Below are positions 35,418 to 43,663 of a DNA stretch of 64,000 nucleotides, one piece after another. A model generated the notes under the pieces. That model had not been told where the DNA came from, made no database searches, and saw only the letters and a program-made list of their open reading frames with translations. A program made the translations under genes and the position numbers. Source of the stretch: JAQWRV01 sp045564915 (lineage in GTDB: Bacteria > Pseudomonadota > Alphaproteobacteria > Rhodospirillales > Rhodospirillaceae); assembly GCA_045564915.1 (NCBI GenBank), contig JBJLGL010000002.1, positions 1 to 64,000 of the forward strand. Reading direction: 5' to 3'. Position 1 is the stretch's first letter. Each line of letters begins with the position of its first letter.

Positions 35418-36173
35418 ATGGTTGACTCACTTGGCTATCGCATGAAGTTTGGTGTTATTGCTCCCTCCACTAATACCGCTGTTGAGCCCGAATATGCCCT
35501 TATGCAGCCGTTCGGGATTACTAATCATTTCTGCCGCATCGAGATTCCAGATAGCCCTGTTCGATCAGATGAAGAATTCGTGCAGCTTCTCGAAAATATC
35601 CGGGGAGCGACTGAAGTAGCTATGGATCGTGTCATGACTTGTTCACCTGGGTTTGTGATAATGGGCATGTCAGCTGAAACCTTCTGGGATGGCGAAAAAG
35701 GTGCAGATGCGCTGCATAATCGAATGGAAGAACGCGCTGGCGTGGGCGTCTCACTTGGATCTCATGCTTGTGAGCATGCGATAAAGGCGTATTCTGAAGA
35801 GAGACCCATTAAGACTCTTGGTGTTCTCACCCCTTATATGCCGGCTGGCGATAATATGGTGAGGAAGTTCTTCACAGATATTGGGTATGAGGTAAAGGCT
35901 CTTATTGGCTTGCAAAGCAAGAGCCCTACACTTATCGCGCATGAACCGCCCGAAAAACTGCGGCAGGCAATTATTGAACTAAATAGTGCGAGTGTCGACT
36001 GCATCATTCAGGTTGGCACTAATCTAGCCTGTATGCAGGTGGCAAGTGAAGCAGAGCGTTGGTTTGAGAAACCTGTGATCTCTATTAATGCTGCAACCTA
36101 TTGGCATTCATTACGTCGCAACGGTCTTGAAGACAAAGTCTACGGTTATGGCCGCCTCTTGTCTGATTGGTAA
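35418..36173 (+). CDS. Asp/Glu racemase superfamily protein (maleate isomerase/arylmalonate decarboxylase-like) without catalytic cysteines
   Basis: 251 aa. The fold is indicated by FGVIAPSTNTAVEPEY (PSxN carboxylate loop), the first half motif VIMGMSAETFW and the second half motif IIQVGTNLACMQVASEAE. In maleate isomerases and the arylmalonate decarboxylases the reactive cysteines sit after the strands in these two motifs. Here the positions read Met84 and Gly200, with the nearest Cys (Cys205) five residues later. So the usual cysteine acid/base pair is missing. A decarboxylase, lyase or other activity, or use of Cys205, is possible. AGAGAGAGGG ribosome site; 19 nt before the next gene, so cotranscribed. 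Confidence 0.75.
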   Translation: MVDSLGYRMKFGVIAPSTNTAVEPEYALMQPFGITNHFCRIEIPDSPVRSDEEFVQLLENIRGATEVAMDRVMTCSPGFVIMGMSAETFWDGEKGADALHNRMEERAGVGVSLGSHACEHAIKAYSEERPIKTLGVLTPYMPAGDNMVRKFFTDIGYEVKALIGLQSKSPTLIAHEPPEKLRQAIIELNSASVDCIIQVGTNLACMQVASEAERWFEKPVISINAATYWHSLRRNGLEDKVYGYGRLLSDW

Positions 36174-36192
36174 ATCTTAGGAGTATTATACC

Positions 36193-37107
36193 TTGGTAAT
36201 GCATTATCCCTTTTCTGGTATAGCCCAGCGAGGCCCTCTAAAATGGCCCGAGGACCATAAAGTGGCTCTTATCCTGACACTAAATCTCGAACATTGGGAT
36301 ATGACTAAGGACACAGATGAGTCTTATTATGCCGGTGGTCCGCCTATACTGCCCGACGTTCTGCCAGGTAGGATTCCTGATTTCCCAAATTTCACATGGC
36401 GGGAGTATGGTCAACGCGTAGGCATTTGGCGTCTGTTTGATGTGTTCCGCAAAGCGGGGGTTGCCCCAGGCTGCACCGTCAATGCAAAAACTTTGCTGGA
36501 GCGACCTGAAATTGCTCAGGTACCTAAAGACGAGGGGTGGGAAGTAGTTGCTCACAATTATGAACAGGGCGAATTGTTAACCGGTCTAGGTGGGGATCTG
36601 GCTAAGGAAAGGGAAATTGTTGAAGCAACACTGCGAGAATATGAAAAGTTCTATGGTAGACCTGCCAAGGGTTGGCTTTCTTCTTCTTTGCGCGGCACCC
36701 CTAACACGCCTGAGATTCTAGTAGAAAACGGCTGTATATTTTTCTGTGATCTATTGAACGATGATCAACCTTATATGCTTGAGACAGACGCCGGTCCTAT
36801 CGTGTCTACGCCGTATTCCAATGAGATCAATGATTTCACTATCCTTACCCGGCGTGGTCACACTACTGATGAGATGCGTGATATCCTAAAGGAAGAACTC
36901 ACCGTTCTTCATAGGGAGGCGACAGAGCATGGTTCAGGACGGATGATGAATGTGGGGTTACATCCCCACGTGACCGGACGAGCCTATCGTTCTAGAGCAA
37001 TTTCCGAGTTCCTGGAATATGCAAAAACGCTTGATGGCGTTTGGTTCGCAACTAGAGAGGCTATCGCGGAATGGTACATGGATAACAATACAGGTCACAT
37101 TGCATAG
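36193..37107 (+). CDS. Polysaccharide-deacetylase-fold amidohydrolase (PuuE/allantoinase-like)
   Basis: 304 aa. The TTG at 36193 is preferred: AGGAG (36179-36183) is 9 nt upstream, whereas the in-frame ATG at 36199 would be 15 nt away. NodB-type elements are VALILTLNLEHWD, the metal strand EVVAHNYEQGEL, RPAKGWLSSSLRGTPNTPEIL and the late MMNVGLHPHVTGRAYR. Absence of a signal peptide and the LHPHVTGR ending match cytoplasmic amide/imide hydrolases such as allantoinase PuuE rather than sugar deacetylases. The operon context with an FAD monooxygenase and a racemase-fold protein suggests hydrolysis of a ring-opened or imide intermediate. Confidence 0.8.
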   Translation: MVMHYPFSGIAQRGPLKWPEDHKVALILTLNLEHWDMTKDTDESYYAGGPPILPDVLPGRIPDFPNFTWREYGQRVGIWRLFDVFRKAGVAPGCTVNAKTLLERPEIAQVPKDEGWEVVAHNYEQGELLTGLGGDLAKEREIVEATLREYEKFYGRPAKGWLSSSLRGTPNTPEILVENGCIFFCDLLNDDQPYMLETDAGPIVSTPYSNEINDFTILTRRGHTTDEMRDILKEELTVLHREATEHGSGRMMNVGLHPHVTGRAYRSRAISEFLEYAKTLDGVWFATREAIAEWYMDNNTGHIA

Positions 37108-37137
37108 CATTGAATTTTATAAGAGCGAGGGTCCGAT

Positions 37138-37914
37138 ATGATTCGCAAAATGTGGCTGGCTCTCTTAGTGATTCAGTATACCTTGCCTATAGCGCTCGCC
37201 CAACCAGTTGATGTTGCTGAGGACCAACCCCAAGCGAATGTGCATTGGTATAAGGGTTCCTATGAGTATGGGTTACTCAATTCCGATGTAATCCGCGGCA
37301 CCGAAGACTGGACCATTACTGTACATCCCGATGGCAGCCGGACCGTCGAAACTATGGTCGATTTGCGCGAACAGGGTCATCAGTCAAATGCGATCATGCG
37401 TGTGGATAACCAGCATCGTCTGCTAGATGCGTATTCTTCATTCTGGCGTTTTGGTGAATATCGCGGTGCTGCACGTTTCTGGGTTGAGGTGGGGGGTTCT
37501 GGTAGTGGTGACATGCTCCATAATGATGTAATCGGCCCACTTGGACATGCGACACATAGTGTGCCAGTACCGGACTTATTTTCTTTGCGCCTCCATCCTG
37601 TCATCATTGAAGGTTGGCAAGTTTGGTACTTTGATAGGGCTAAACCCGGCCCTCAGACCTATCCAATCTATAATATGGTCACTACGGGTACTACAGGTGT
37701 GCAAGGTATAGGTATGTTTCAGGATAATGTGGTTGATTTCAAAGGTATAGAAACTGTGGAAACCGTAGTGGGAACTTTCCAGGCAGAACACTTTACATTT
37801 TATGATGGCCGCTATGACATCTGGCTATGGGGCGAGCACAAGATTCTTGTGCGCTATATCGTTCCAAGTAATGGGAGGGAATATCGTTTGGTGCGATTCG
37901 AAAAGGGTCCGTAG
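37138..37914 (+). CDS. Exported member of an uncharacterised DUF3108-like beta family
   Basis: 258 aa with a signal peptide (LALLVIQYTLPIALA-Q). The mature part shares a recognisable template with the two cytoplasmic proteins at 43664 and 44375. A W-T/S-V/I-T-x-H-x-DG-x-R-T strand near residue 62 leads into a V-x-x-REQG segment, then VPDLFSLRLHPVI, ETVVGTFQAEHFTFYDG and a final W-G-E...VRYIV...YRLV. The three are paralogues at low identity, here with an added export signal. The family resembles DUF3108-type beta barrels. It follows the deacetylase-fold gene by 30 nt, so it belongs to the plus-strand operon. Function unknown. Confidence 0.65.
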   Translation: MIRKMWLALLVIQYTLPIALAQPVDVAEDQPQANVHWYKGSYEYGLLNSDVIRGTEDWTITVHPDGSRTVETMVDLREQGHQSNAIMRVDNQHRLLDAYSSFWRFGEYRGAARFWVEVGGSGSGDMLHNDVIGPLGHATHSVPVPDLFSLRLHPVIIEGWQVWYFDRAKPGPQTYPIYNMVTTGTTGVQGIGMFQDNVVDFKGIETVETVVGTFQAEHFTFYDGRYDIWLWGEHKILVRYIVPSNGREYRLVRFEKGP

Positions 37915-37954
37915 ACAAAAAATGCGAATGTGGAAATAATAACCCTGGTAAAAA

Positions 37955-39424
37955 CTATTCCACAGTCGGTGCGGCCCGGTTTTCTAGCTTGGCGAGTATT
38001 CCGTCTAGTTCTGCACGGTCAAATACTTGTCCGGCTTTGATAACAGTATTAATTCTCTTCGTATTGCGGATATCATCACGTGGGTCGGCATCGAGTAACA
38101 CTAAATCCGCCCACTTTCCTGTCTCAATGGTACCTGTTTTATCTTGGATTCTCATAAACTCGGCAGGCCTTAAAGTTGCAGAAATAATTGCCTCCATTGG
38201 GGTTAGACCGGCTTCCACTAGCAACGCCAGTTCTTCATGAAGGCTATAGCCTGGTGTCAGAAACCCAATAGGGTTGTCCGTGCCGGCCATAATTTTTACA
38301 CCGCCATTCCTTAGCTTAGCTACCATTGTAAAAGCCCAGTCGTGAAATGCTCTGCTTGATGGATGCGGTGCATTGGCCTGAATTCGTTCGGCCAATCGTC
38401 TTGACCCAGCCAACCATTTTTCTTGCACCTCTCCTGGTAGGTAAACATATGTATCCCACCACTTTTCTTCTGCTGCCAGAGGGGAGCTTGCATAAGTGTT
38501 TATAGTTAACGTTGGTGTCTGGAAGACCTCTTCTCGGGCGAGGGTAGCAATTACCTCAGCACAGCGTTCACTATCCTGCATGGCGATAGCATCTGGGCGA
38601 AAGAGCATGTGAATGGCGCTACGCAGATCGCCCCCATCTTTGTTTTTCCCATTCGCTAGCGCTTTCCGGCGTGCAGAAAGACGTTCACTGTAATCCACAG
38701 CACAGGATTGTTCTAAGTTGCGCATATGCTCAACACCGTTGATACCGGATAAAGCGGCATCGACAGTGTCCATGCTGAGAGGGACGTGTGTAGTGATGGG
38801 CAAGCCCAATTCGCTAGCGCGCTTAGCTGCAGCTATAAAATTTTCAGGAGAGTTCATTTCATAGAGCTTAATAAGATCGACGCCAGCCGCATGTAGCGCA
38901 TTGATCTGGGCGCGAGCCTCTTCAGGGGAGTCGATACCAATAGATATATTGGGTCTACCATTTAATCCGGCATAGACACGCTGTTTGCCATCTACAAGGG
39001 GTCCGGCAACGTATACCCGGGGAGCTATTACACCAGCACGTCGAGCTTCAGCGCGCATTGGGAGGACCGCATCTAGTAATCCACCCGTGTCCCGAACGGC
39101 TGTAATTCCATTAACAATAAATAATGGATATGAGTAATCAGTATTGAGGTCAGGGTAATAGGATAGGTGTACATGAGCATCCCAAAGACCGGGTATGAGA
39201 TACTTGCCTTCTCCATCAATAATGGTTGTCCCCTCTGGGGTATGCGCTGTTTGCCGCACAGCAGAAATCGTATCACCATTGAGAAGAACCGTAGCTTTTT
39301 CAGTCTGCTGATAGGCGTCTAATAAAGTTACATTGTGTATGGCTACAGTTATTTGATTGTTCTGACTACTATTACAGCCGCTTAGTAAGATAATTGTTGT
39401 GATACAAGCGCATAATATCCGCAT
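37955..39424 (-). CDS. Amidohydrolase-family lipoprotein
   Basis: 489 aa. Lipoprotein signal with lipobox LLSGC (Cys17). Amidohydrolase TIM-barrel motifs in order: the first-strand pair DAHVHL, the strand-4 lysine region DLIKLYEM, ITTHVPLS (His), NGVEHMRN (His) and the final Asp in MAGTDNPIG. The beta-sandwich closes the ends (VAIHNVTLLDA at the start, KWADLVLLDADPRDDI at the end). Substrate unknown: prolidase-, imidazolonepropionase- and organophosphate-type enzymes share this layout. Convergent with the preceding operon, and located at the outer or inner membrane surface. Confidence 0.9.
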   Translation of the reverse strand: MRILCACITTIILLSGCNSSQNNQITVAIHNVTLLDAYQQTEKATVLLNGDTISAVRQTAHTPEGTTIIDGEGKYLIPGLWDAHVHLSYYPDLNTDYSYPLFIVNGITAVRDTGGLLDAVLPMRAEARRAGVIAPRVYVAGPLVDGKQRVYAGLNGRPNISIGIDSPEEARAQINALHAAGVDLIKLYEMNSPENFIAAAKRASELGLPITTHVPLSMDTVDAALSGINGVEHMRNLEQSCAVDYSERLSARRKALANGKNKDGGDLRSAIHMLFRPDAIAMQDSERCAEVIATLAREEVFQTPTLTINTYASSPLAAEEKWWDTYVYLPGEVQEKWLAGSRRLAERIQANAPHPSSRAFHDWAFTMVAKLRNGGVKIMAGTDNPIGFLTPGYSLHEELALLVEAGLTPMEAIISATLRPAEFMRIQDKTGTIETGKWADLVLLDADPRDDIRNTKRINTVIKAGQVFDRAELDGILAKLENRAAPTVE

Positions 39425-39677
39425 TTATTAGGTCCTCTTTTATGAGCGGAGCAGATTCTCAATCCACTTCTTTTGGCACAATCATGTGGTACCAACTTCT
39501 ACTCCCCTCATAGGTTTAGGGGTAGATACCCGGTAGGAATGATACTACCAAGGGACCTATCAAACATAACTTAGATATATCCAGATTGACCATATGCGCA
39601 TTCTTGCGGGTTCTCTTGGCCAATGTAGGAGACCTGAGGCTTACAGTAAGCACTACAATAGTCGTGTATCGATGTGG

Positions 39678-40472
39678 CTACTCAATCACTGTGGTATTAC
39701 GGGCTTCAAATACATAAGGCTTAAGCACGGTGCGAAACCGCTCCCACATACGGGTATATCGGCCGCTAAGTTCTACATCATCATCAATCGCATGTAAGGT
39801 CATGTTAATACACGCTGGATTATTGAGACATTGCACCGTTAGACGAGCCAGGCCATCCCTTGTAATGGCGCCCACAGCCATTTGGTTGGTCGTTAACCGG
39901 GCCTTTCCAGATTCCATGAATTCTAGAGGAAGCAATGTTAAATGCCGGATGATCGTGTATGGCACACCGGAAGCCTTTAATATGCCTTCTGCAACGCCTT
40001 TAGAATTGATCGAAAGCCTCTGATACTCGGGAATATTATCCGTAATCATCATGTGGGCGCTATCTCCTGCGCCGGTCGCACCATGTAAAATTATATGGCC
40101 TACTTTACCTTGCGCGGCCCACTTGGAAATTACATGCTGACTTTTTTCGTAGTATGTCACGTCGCCACCTAAGGGCTGTCCTGATGCGTCTATGACAGTG
40201 CTATAGGTATTGGATGTAAAAATTTCCTCCATATCGCCATGCGAGAGAATATCACCAACTACATAACTTATGTTTAGATTCTTGATACGGTCTCTATTTG
40301 ATGTCGGCCGGACTAACACCGTAACGTTTTCTCCAGCTTCGACTAGATCTTTTACTATCTCTGAACCTAACTGACCTGTTCCTCCCAGGACGAGCACCTG
40401 GCCCTTAACGGAGTACACAGGCATTGCTAAAAGAAAAACGGTAGAGACAAAAAAGAAATAGCGAATCAACAT
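39678..40472 (-). CDS. NmrA-like NAD(P)-binding protein with an N-terminal export signal
   Basis: 264 aa from the ATG at 40472 (AAGGAG, spacing 9); a longer frame has no ribosome site. The first 23 residues are a hydrophobic signal (FFFVSTVFLLAMPVYS). The Rossmann motif VLVLGGTGQLGSEIV follows at once, then TVLVRPTSNRDRIKN, the atypical-SDR/NmrA pattern. An HGATGAGDSAH loop and YTIIRHLTLLP follow. Exported Rossmann enzymes are unusual, since NAD(P) is cytoplasmic. Four further SDRs in this window (55741-61017) share the feature. Either it is membrane anchored with the domain inside, or it is exported with bound cofactor. Confidence 0.7.
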   Translation of the reverse strand: MLIRYFFFVSTVFLLAMPVYSVKGQVLVLGGTGQLGSEIVKDLVEAGENVTVLVRPTSNRDRIKNLNISYVVGDILSHGDMEEIFTSNTYSTVIDASGQPLGGDVTYYEKSQHVISKWAAQGKVGHIILHGATGAGDSAHMMITDNIPEYQRLSINSKGVAEGILKASGVPYTIIRHLTLLPLEFMESGKARLTTNQMAVGAITRDGLARLTVQCLNNPACINMTLHAIDDDVELSGRYTRMWERFRTVLKPYVFEARNTTVIE

Positions 40473-40708
40473 AGTGATAAACTCCTTACAGTCGAAAAAT
40501 ATATCGATGTGTAATGCATGGTAGATAAATGAGTATACGATCAATCAAGATTATTTTTCCATACAAATCAAGCTGTTAATATGTGCCTTGTAAATAAATG
40601 TATTAACAATCTTTTTCATCTTCTACTTGTTTCTAGCGGTGATCTCGTTTTGTCTTTTTTGCTCTGGACTGGCATGATTAGGTCTGGATTTCAAGTAAGG
40701 TAAATACA

Positions 40709-41332
40709 ATGTTTAGTGACACTATAACCTCTAGAGATCAACTTCGCTCGGTTTACAAGTCACCCACCCCTGGTGCGGTTAAAAAGGTTCTACAAAAGCT
40801 CGATCGGCACTGTATTGCATATCTAGAACTTTGTCCGTTCGGGGTGCTATCGACAGCGGATGCTATGGGCAAGCTGGACGCGTCTCCAAAAGGTGGGTCT
40901 CCAGGTTTTATTCATGTGGAAGATGATCAAACTGTCTTGTTACCAGACTGGCCGGGAAACAACAGACTCGATAGTCTTGAGAATATTCTTGATAATTCCC
41001 ATGTAGGCCTACTGCTGCTATTGCCGGGTATGGATGAAAGCCTGCGTATCAATGGCCGTGCTGAAATTTCAATTTGTCCAGACCTACGTGCAAAACTCGC
41101 TATTGCTGGAAAGCTACCCATCTCTGTTCTCATCATAACTGTGGAAGAGGCCTACCTACATTGCGCAAGGGCGGTGTGGCGGGCTGATCTGTGGAATATA
41201 GACAAGAATATTGCACGTGAGCGGCTGCCAACAATGGGTCAGATGCTAGCTGAACAAGTGGAAGGCTACGACGCAGCAGCAACGGATAAGATTATCGAAG
41301 ATAATCGGCATAATCTCTATGGGCTAGACTGA
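40709..41332 (+). CDS. PPOX-type FMN-binding protein (MSMEG_1061-like)
   Basis: 207 aa, soluble. Split-barrel flavin fold with CPFGVLSTADAMGKLDASPKGGSPGF, LLPDWPGNNRLDSLENILDN and SLRINGRAEIS. The order matches the MSMEG_1061-type PPOX flavoproteins annotated in many soil and marine bacteria, some of which reduce quinones or F420/FMN ligands. No ribosome site beyond AAGGTAAAT is seen. 18 nt before the SDR gene on the same strand; the pair is probably one transcript. Confidence 0.8.
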   Translation: MFSDTITSRDQLRSVYKSPTPGAVKKVLQKLDRHCIAYLELCPFGVLSTADAMGKLDASPKGGSPGFIHVEDDQTVLLPDWPGNNRLDSLENILDNSHVGLLLLLPGMDESLRINGRAEISICPDLRAKLAIAGKLPISVLIITVEEAYLHCARAVWRADLWNIDKNIARERLPTMGQMLAEQVEGYDAAATDKIIEDNRHNLYGLD

Positions 41333-41350
41333 GTTTGAAAAGGACTAGAT

Positions 41351-42034
41351 ATGAGCCACTCAGAACGGTTGGCGGTTATTATTGGTGCGGGGCCAGGGCT
41401 GGGAGCAGCTACTGCTAAACGGTTCGTAAAAGCAGGAATGACTTCTGTTCTGGTGTCAAGGAATGAGGAGCGTCTCTCAGAAATTTCGGCTAATATTGAA
41501 GGTTCCGTAGCATATTCGTGTGATGCAACTGATGAGGTCGTGGTTGAAAAACTGTTTGCGGATATTGAATCGCAATACGGTGCCGTTGAAGTGCTTATTT
41601 ATAATCCAGGCGGTGGTTTTGTTCGCACACCTGTTGTTGAGCAGACGGCGAAGCAGTTTCGTAAAGTCTGGGAATTTACCGCATTTGGGGGTTTCCTGTG
41701 CTGCCGCGCTGCTGCTCGGTATATGCAAAAACGAGGTCATGGAACGATACTCGTTACGGGAGCTACAGCCTCCCTACGCGGGGGAAAAGGATTCGCGGCA
41801 TTTGCTTCGGGTAAGTTTGCTCTGCGAGCATTGGCACAATCTATGGCGAGAGAACTCGGTCCGGATGGCATTCACGTCGCCCACATCAACATCGATGGAG
41901 CCATTGGCCAGTCTGACGATTCATCTAAGTTGAGTCCAGATGACGTGGCCGAGACTTATTACATGCTTTATAAACAGTCAAAATCCAATTGGACTCATGA
42001 ATTGGATATTCGTCCTTGGTGTGAGAACTGGTGA
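41351..42034 (+). CDS. SDR-family protein with Phe in place of the catalytic Tyr
   Basis: 227 aa, cytoplasmic, NAD(P)-binding. Cofactor motif IIGAGPGLGAATA at 10-22, with YNPGG in place of NNAG near residue 84. The catalytic strand reads VTGATASLRG, and the helix that normally holds YxxxK reads FASGK (Phe151, Lys155), so the proton-donating Tyr is absent. The stretch FALRALAQSMARELGPDGIHVAHI is typical of a widespread SDR subgroup that shares this Phe. It may bind cofactor without standard dehydrogenase chemistry. AAGGAC ribosome site. Confidence 0.85.
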   Translation: MSHSERLAVIIGAGPGLGAATAKRFVKAGMTSVLVSRNEERLSEISANIEGSVAYSCDATDEVVVEKLFADIESQYGAVEVLIYNPGGGFVRTPVVEQTAKQFRKVWEFTAFGGFLCCRAAARYMQKRGHGTILVTGATASLRGGKGFAAFASGKFALRALAQSMARELGPDGIHVAHINIDGAIGQSDDSSKLSPDDVAETYYMLYKQSKSNWTHELDIRPWCENW

Positions 42035-42121
42035 CGCAAAGTCTCATGAAAGCTTGATTCGCTTAAACCCAACTAACGCTTTAGGACATTAAATATCCTA
42101 ACATTGTGTACTGACCTCTGC

Positions 42122-42769
42122 TTATAGGGTTTGTAGTCGTGCTTTCATGATTTTTTTCATTATTTTGTACTGTGATATTGCTGACGGATGTTTCTTAATC
42201 GTAGCCCAGAATTTCTTGACATTGAGATAGTCTTTGTATGGGCTCTTGAGCCCGAATCGTGGGGTAACACTGCTTGCAAAAAGAAGAGAGGGTAACGCAT
42301 AGCAATCTGCAATTGTGAATCTCTTACCAGATGCACAGGGGCCTGGATTGATGTATTGATCGAGAACGTCAAGACCTTTGTTAAGATCCTGGAGAGCGGA
42401 TTTTGCTTCCGCCCTATCCTTAGAACTTCTTCCAATTATTTGTCTAAAGAGAATGAGAGTAGGGGGTTGAACATAGAGATCACAAATCGTAGCAATCAAA
42501 CGAGATTTACCGGCTGCAGTGGCGGATTTGGGGATTATCCTCTTTTGAGGATATTTGTCTTCAAGGTAATCAATAATTACTCCGGACTCATATAAGACGT
42601 GTCTTCCGTCCTTAATGGCTGGCATTTTACCAAATGGATTTAGGCTTAGATATTCAGCAGTCTTCAGGCCGCCTTCTGGCATGATCAAATCGTATGAGAG
42701 TTTCTTATAATCGCAAGTCATCATGACACGGGCGACAAAGGGAGAGAGAGGGCTGCCGTAAATATTCAC
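42122..42769 (-). CDS. Glutathione S-transferase family protein
   Basis: 215 aa from a GTG at 42769 (AGGAG, 8 nt spacer); a TTG at 42787 is the longer frame. N-terminal thioredoxin-like domain: IYGSPLSPFVARVMM, NPFGKMPAIKDG (cis-Pro) and YESGVIIDYLEDKYP. The helical C-terminal domain has KRFTIADCYALPSLLF, the N-cap box of GSTs. It is paralogous to the next gene, with Ser10 as a possible catalytic residue. Role could be detoxification or glutathione-dependent isomerisation. Confidence 0.85.
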   Translation of the reverse strand: MNIYGSPLSPFVARVMMTCDYKKLSYDLIMPEGGLKTAEYLSLNPFGKMPAIKDGRHVLYESGVIIDYLEDKYPQKRIIPKSATAAGKSRLIATICDLYVQPPTLILFRQIIGRSSKDRAEAKSALQDLNKGLDVLDQYINPGPCASGKRFTIADCYALPSLLFASSVTPRFGLKSPYKDYLNVKKFWATIKKHPSAISQYKIMKKIMKARLQTL

Positions 42770-42788
42770 TGAAATTGCTCCTACCAAG

Positions 42789-42816
42789 AACGAGGTCAGC
42801 TTGCACTGACCTCGTT
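42789..42816 (-). terminator. Strong 11-bp hairpin between two GST genes
   Basis: AACGAGGTCAG (42789-42799) and CTGACCTCGTT (42806-42816) pair perfectly around a 6-nt loop, 9 nt after the stop of the upstream GST (42826) and 20 nt before the start codon of the second. The minus strand continues TTCTTGG, too few U for a confident intrinsic terminator. It may stop, attenuate or stabilise transcript ends between the two genes. Confidence 0.5.
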
Positions 42817-42825
42817 ATACTTTGC

Positions 42826-43473
42826 CTAGTTATTGCCAAAAAACTGTTTGGCCATGACTTCCATTTCCTTGAGGACCTGTTTAGTCATTGGGTTACGCTT
42901 GAGTGCTGCCCAGTACTTCTTAACCTTCCGATGCTTGGCTAATGCATCTTTAGTACCGAAGCCCGGCATAACAAGGTTGACGAAAAACAAGGCTGGCAAG
43001 GCATAACAGTCAGCTAGCGTGAAGCGCTTTCCCATAGCCCAAGGACCTTTATCGTCCAGATATTGACTAAGCACAGCAAGGCCCTTTTCCAAGTCGGCCT
43101 TTTTTGCCTTTACTAATGCCTTATCGCGGCTCTTAGGGTCACGTTGAGGGAATAAAGCCGACACATTATCTTGGATGTAGAGAGCGCTGATAGTAGCGAT
43201 CAGGCGGGCTCTGCTAGCGGCCTTTGGGGTGCCCGGAATAACTGGCTTTTTCGGATACTTTGCGTCTATGTATTCACAAATAACGGAAGACTCAGGCAGA
43301 GTGGTCGTCCCATCCTTCATAGTTGGCATCTTCCCAAGGGGGTTCATGGCTAAATACTCGGGAGTCCTCATACCGTCTTTTGGCATGATTACTTCGTGTT
43401 TAATGCCCTTATGGCGCAGAGCCAACAAGACTCGGCAAACATAGGGTGATAAAATAGCGCCATAAATCTTCAT
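42826..43473 (-). CDS. Glutathione S-transferase family protein
   Basis: 215 aa from the ATG at 43473 with AGAGGAAAG; the extra 52 codons of the longer frame lack GST similarity. GST motifs: KIYGAILSPYVCRVLLAL, NPLGKMPTMKDG, PESSVICEYIDAKYP and the C-terminal KRFTLADCYALPALFF. Cys13 of SPYVC is a possible reactive residue. Similarity to the downstream GST in every motif indicates a local duplication. Lys-rich tail. Confidence 0.85.
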   Translation of the reverse strand: MKIYGAILSPYVCRVLLALRHKGIKHEVIMPKDGMRTPEYLAMNPLGKMPTMKDGTTTLPESSVICEYIDAKYPKKPVIPGTPKAASRARLIATISALYIQDNVSALFPQRDPKSRDKALVKAKKADLEKGLAVLSQYLDDKGPWAMGKRFTLADCYALPALFFVNLVMPGFGTKDALAKHRKVKKYWAALKRNPMTKQVLKEMEVMAKQFFGNN

Positions 43474-43663
43474 GGTGAGTCTTTCCTCTGTTCTGAAATT
43501 CAATATGCGTGAGGCCCAGTGCCTACGCGCAGGCGACATCATATCCAAGACTACAGAAAAATCACCTGACTTAATTAGAATTATTTTGCTCTCGAATAGC
43601 CTTCTGGCTTTCGTTTGGGCAACATTCATGCTTTGTTAGTTGAACCTAATGGGGGCTATATCA

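Noticed and set aside
41520..41933. 137-aa frame in the SDR gene
   Set aside because: Out of frame with the Rossmann motif; Arg/Leu-rich and featureless.
43474..43629. N-terminal extension of the GST gene (52 codons)
   Set aside because: Not GST-like, and AGAGGAAAG lies directly before the ATG at 43473.
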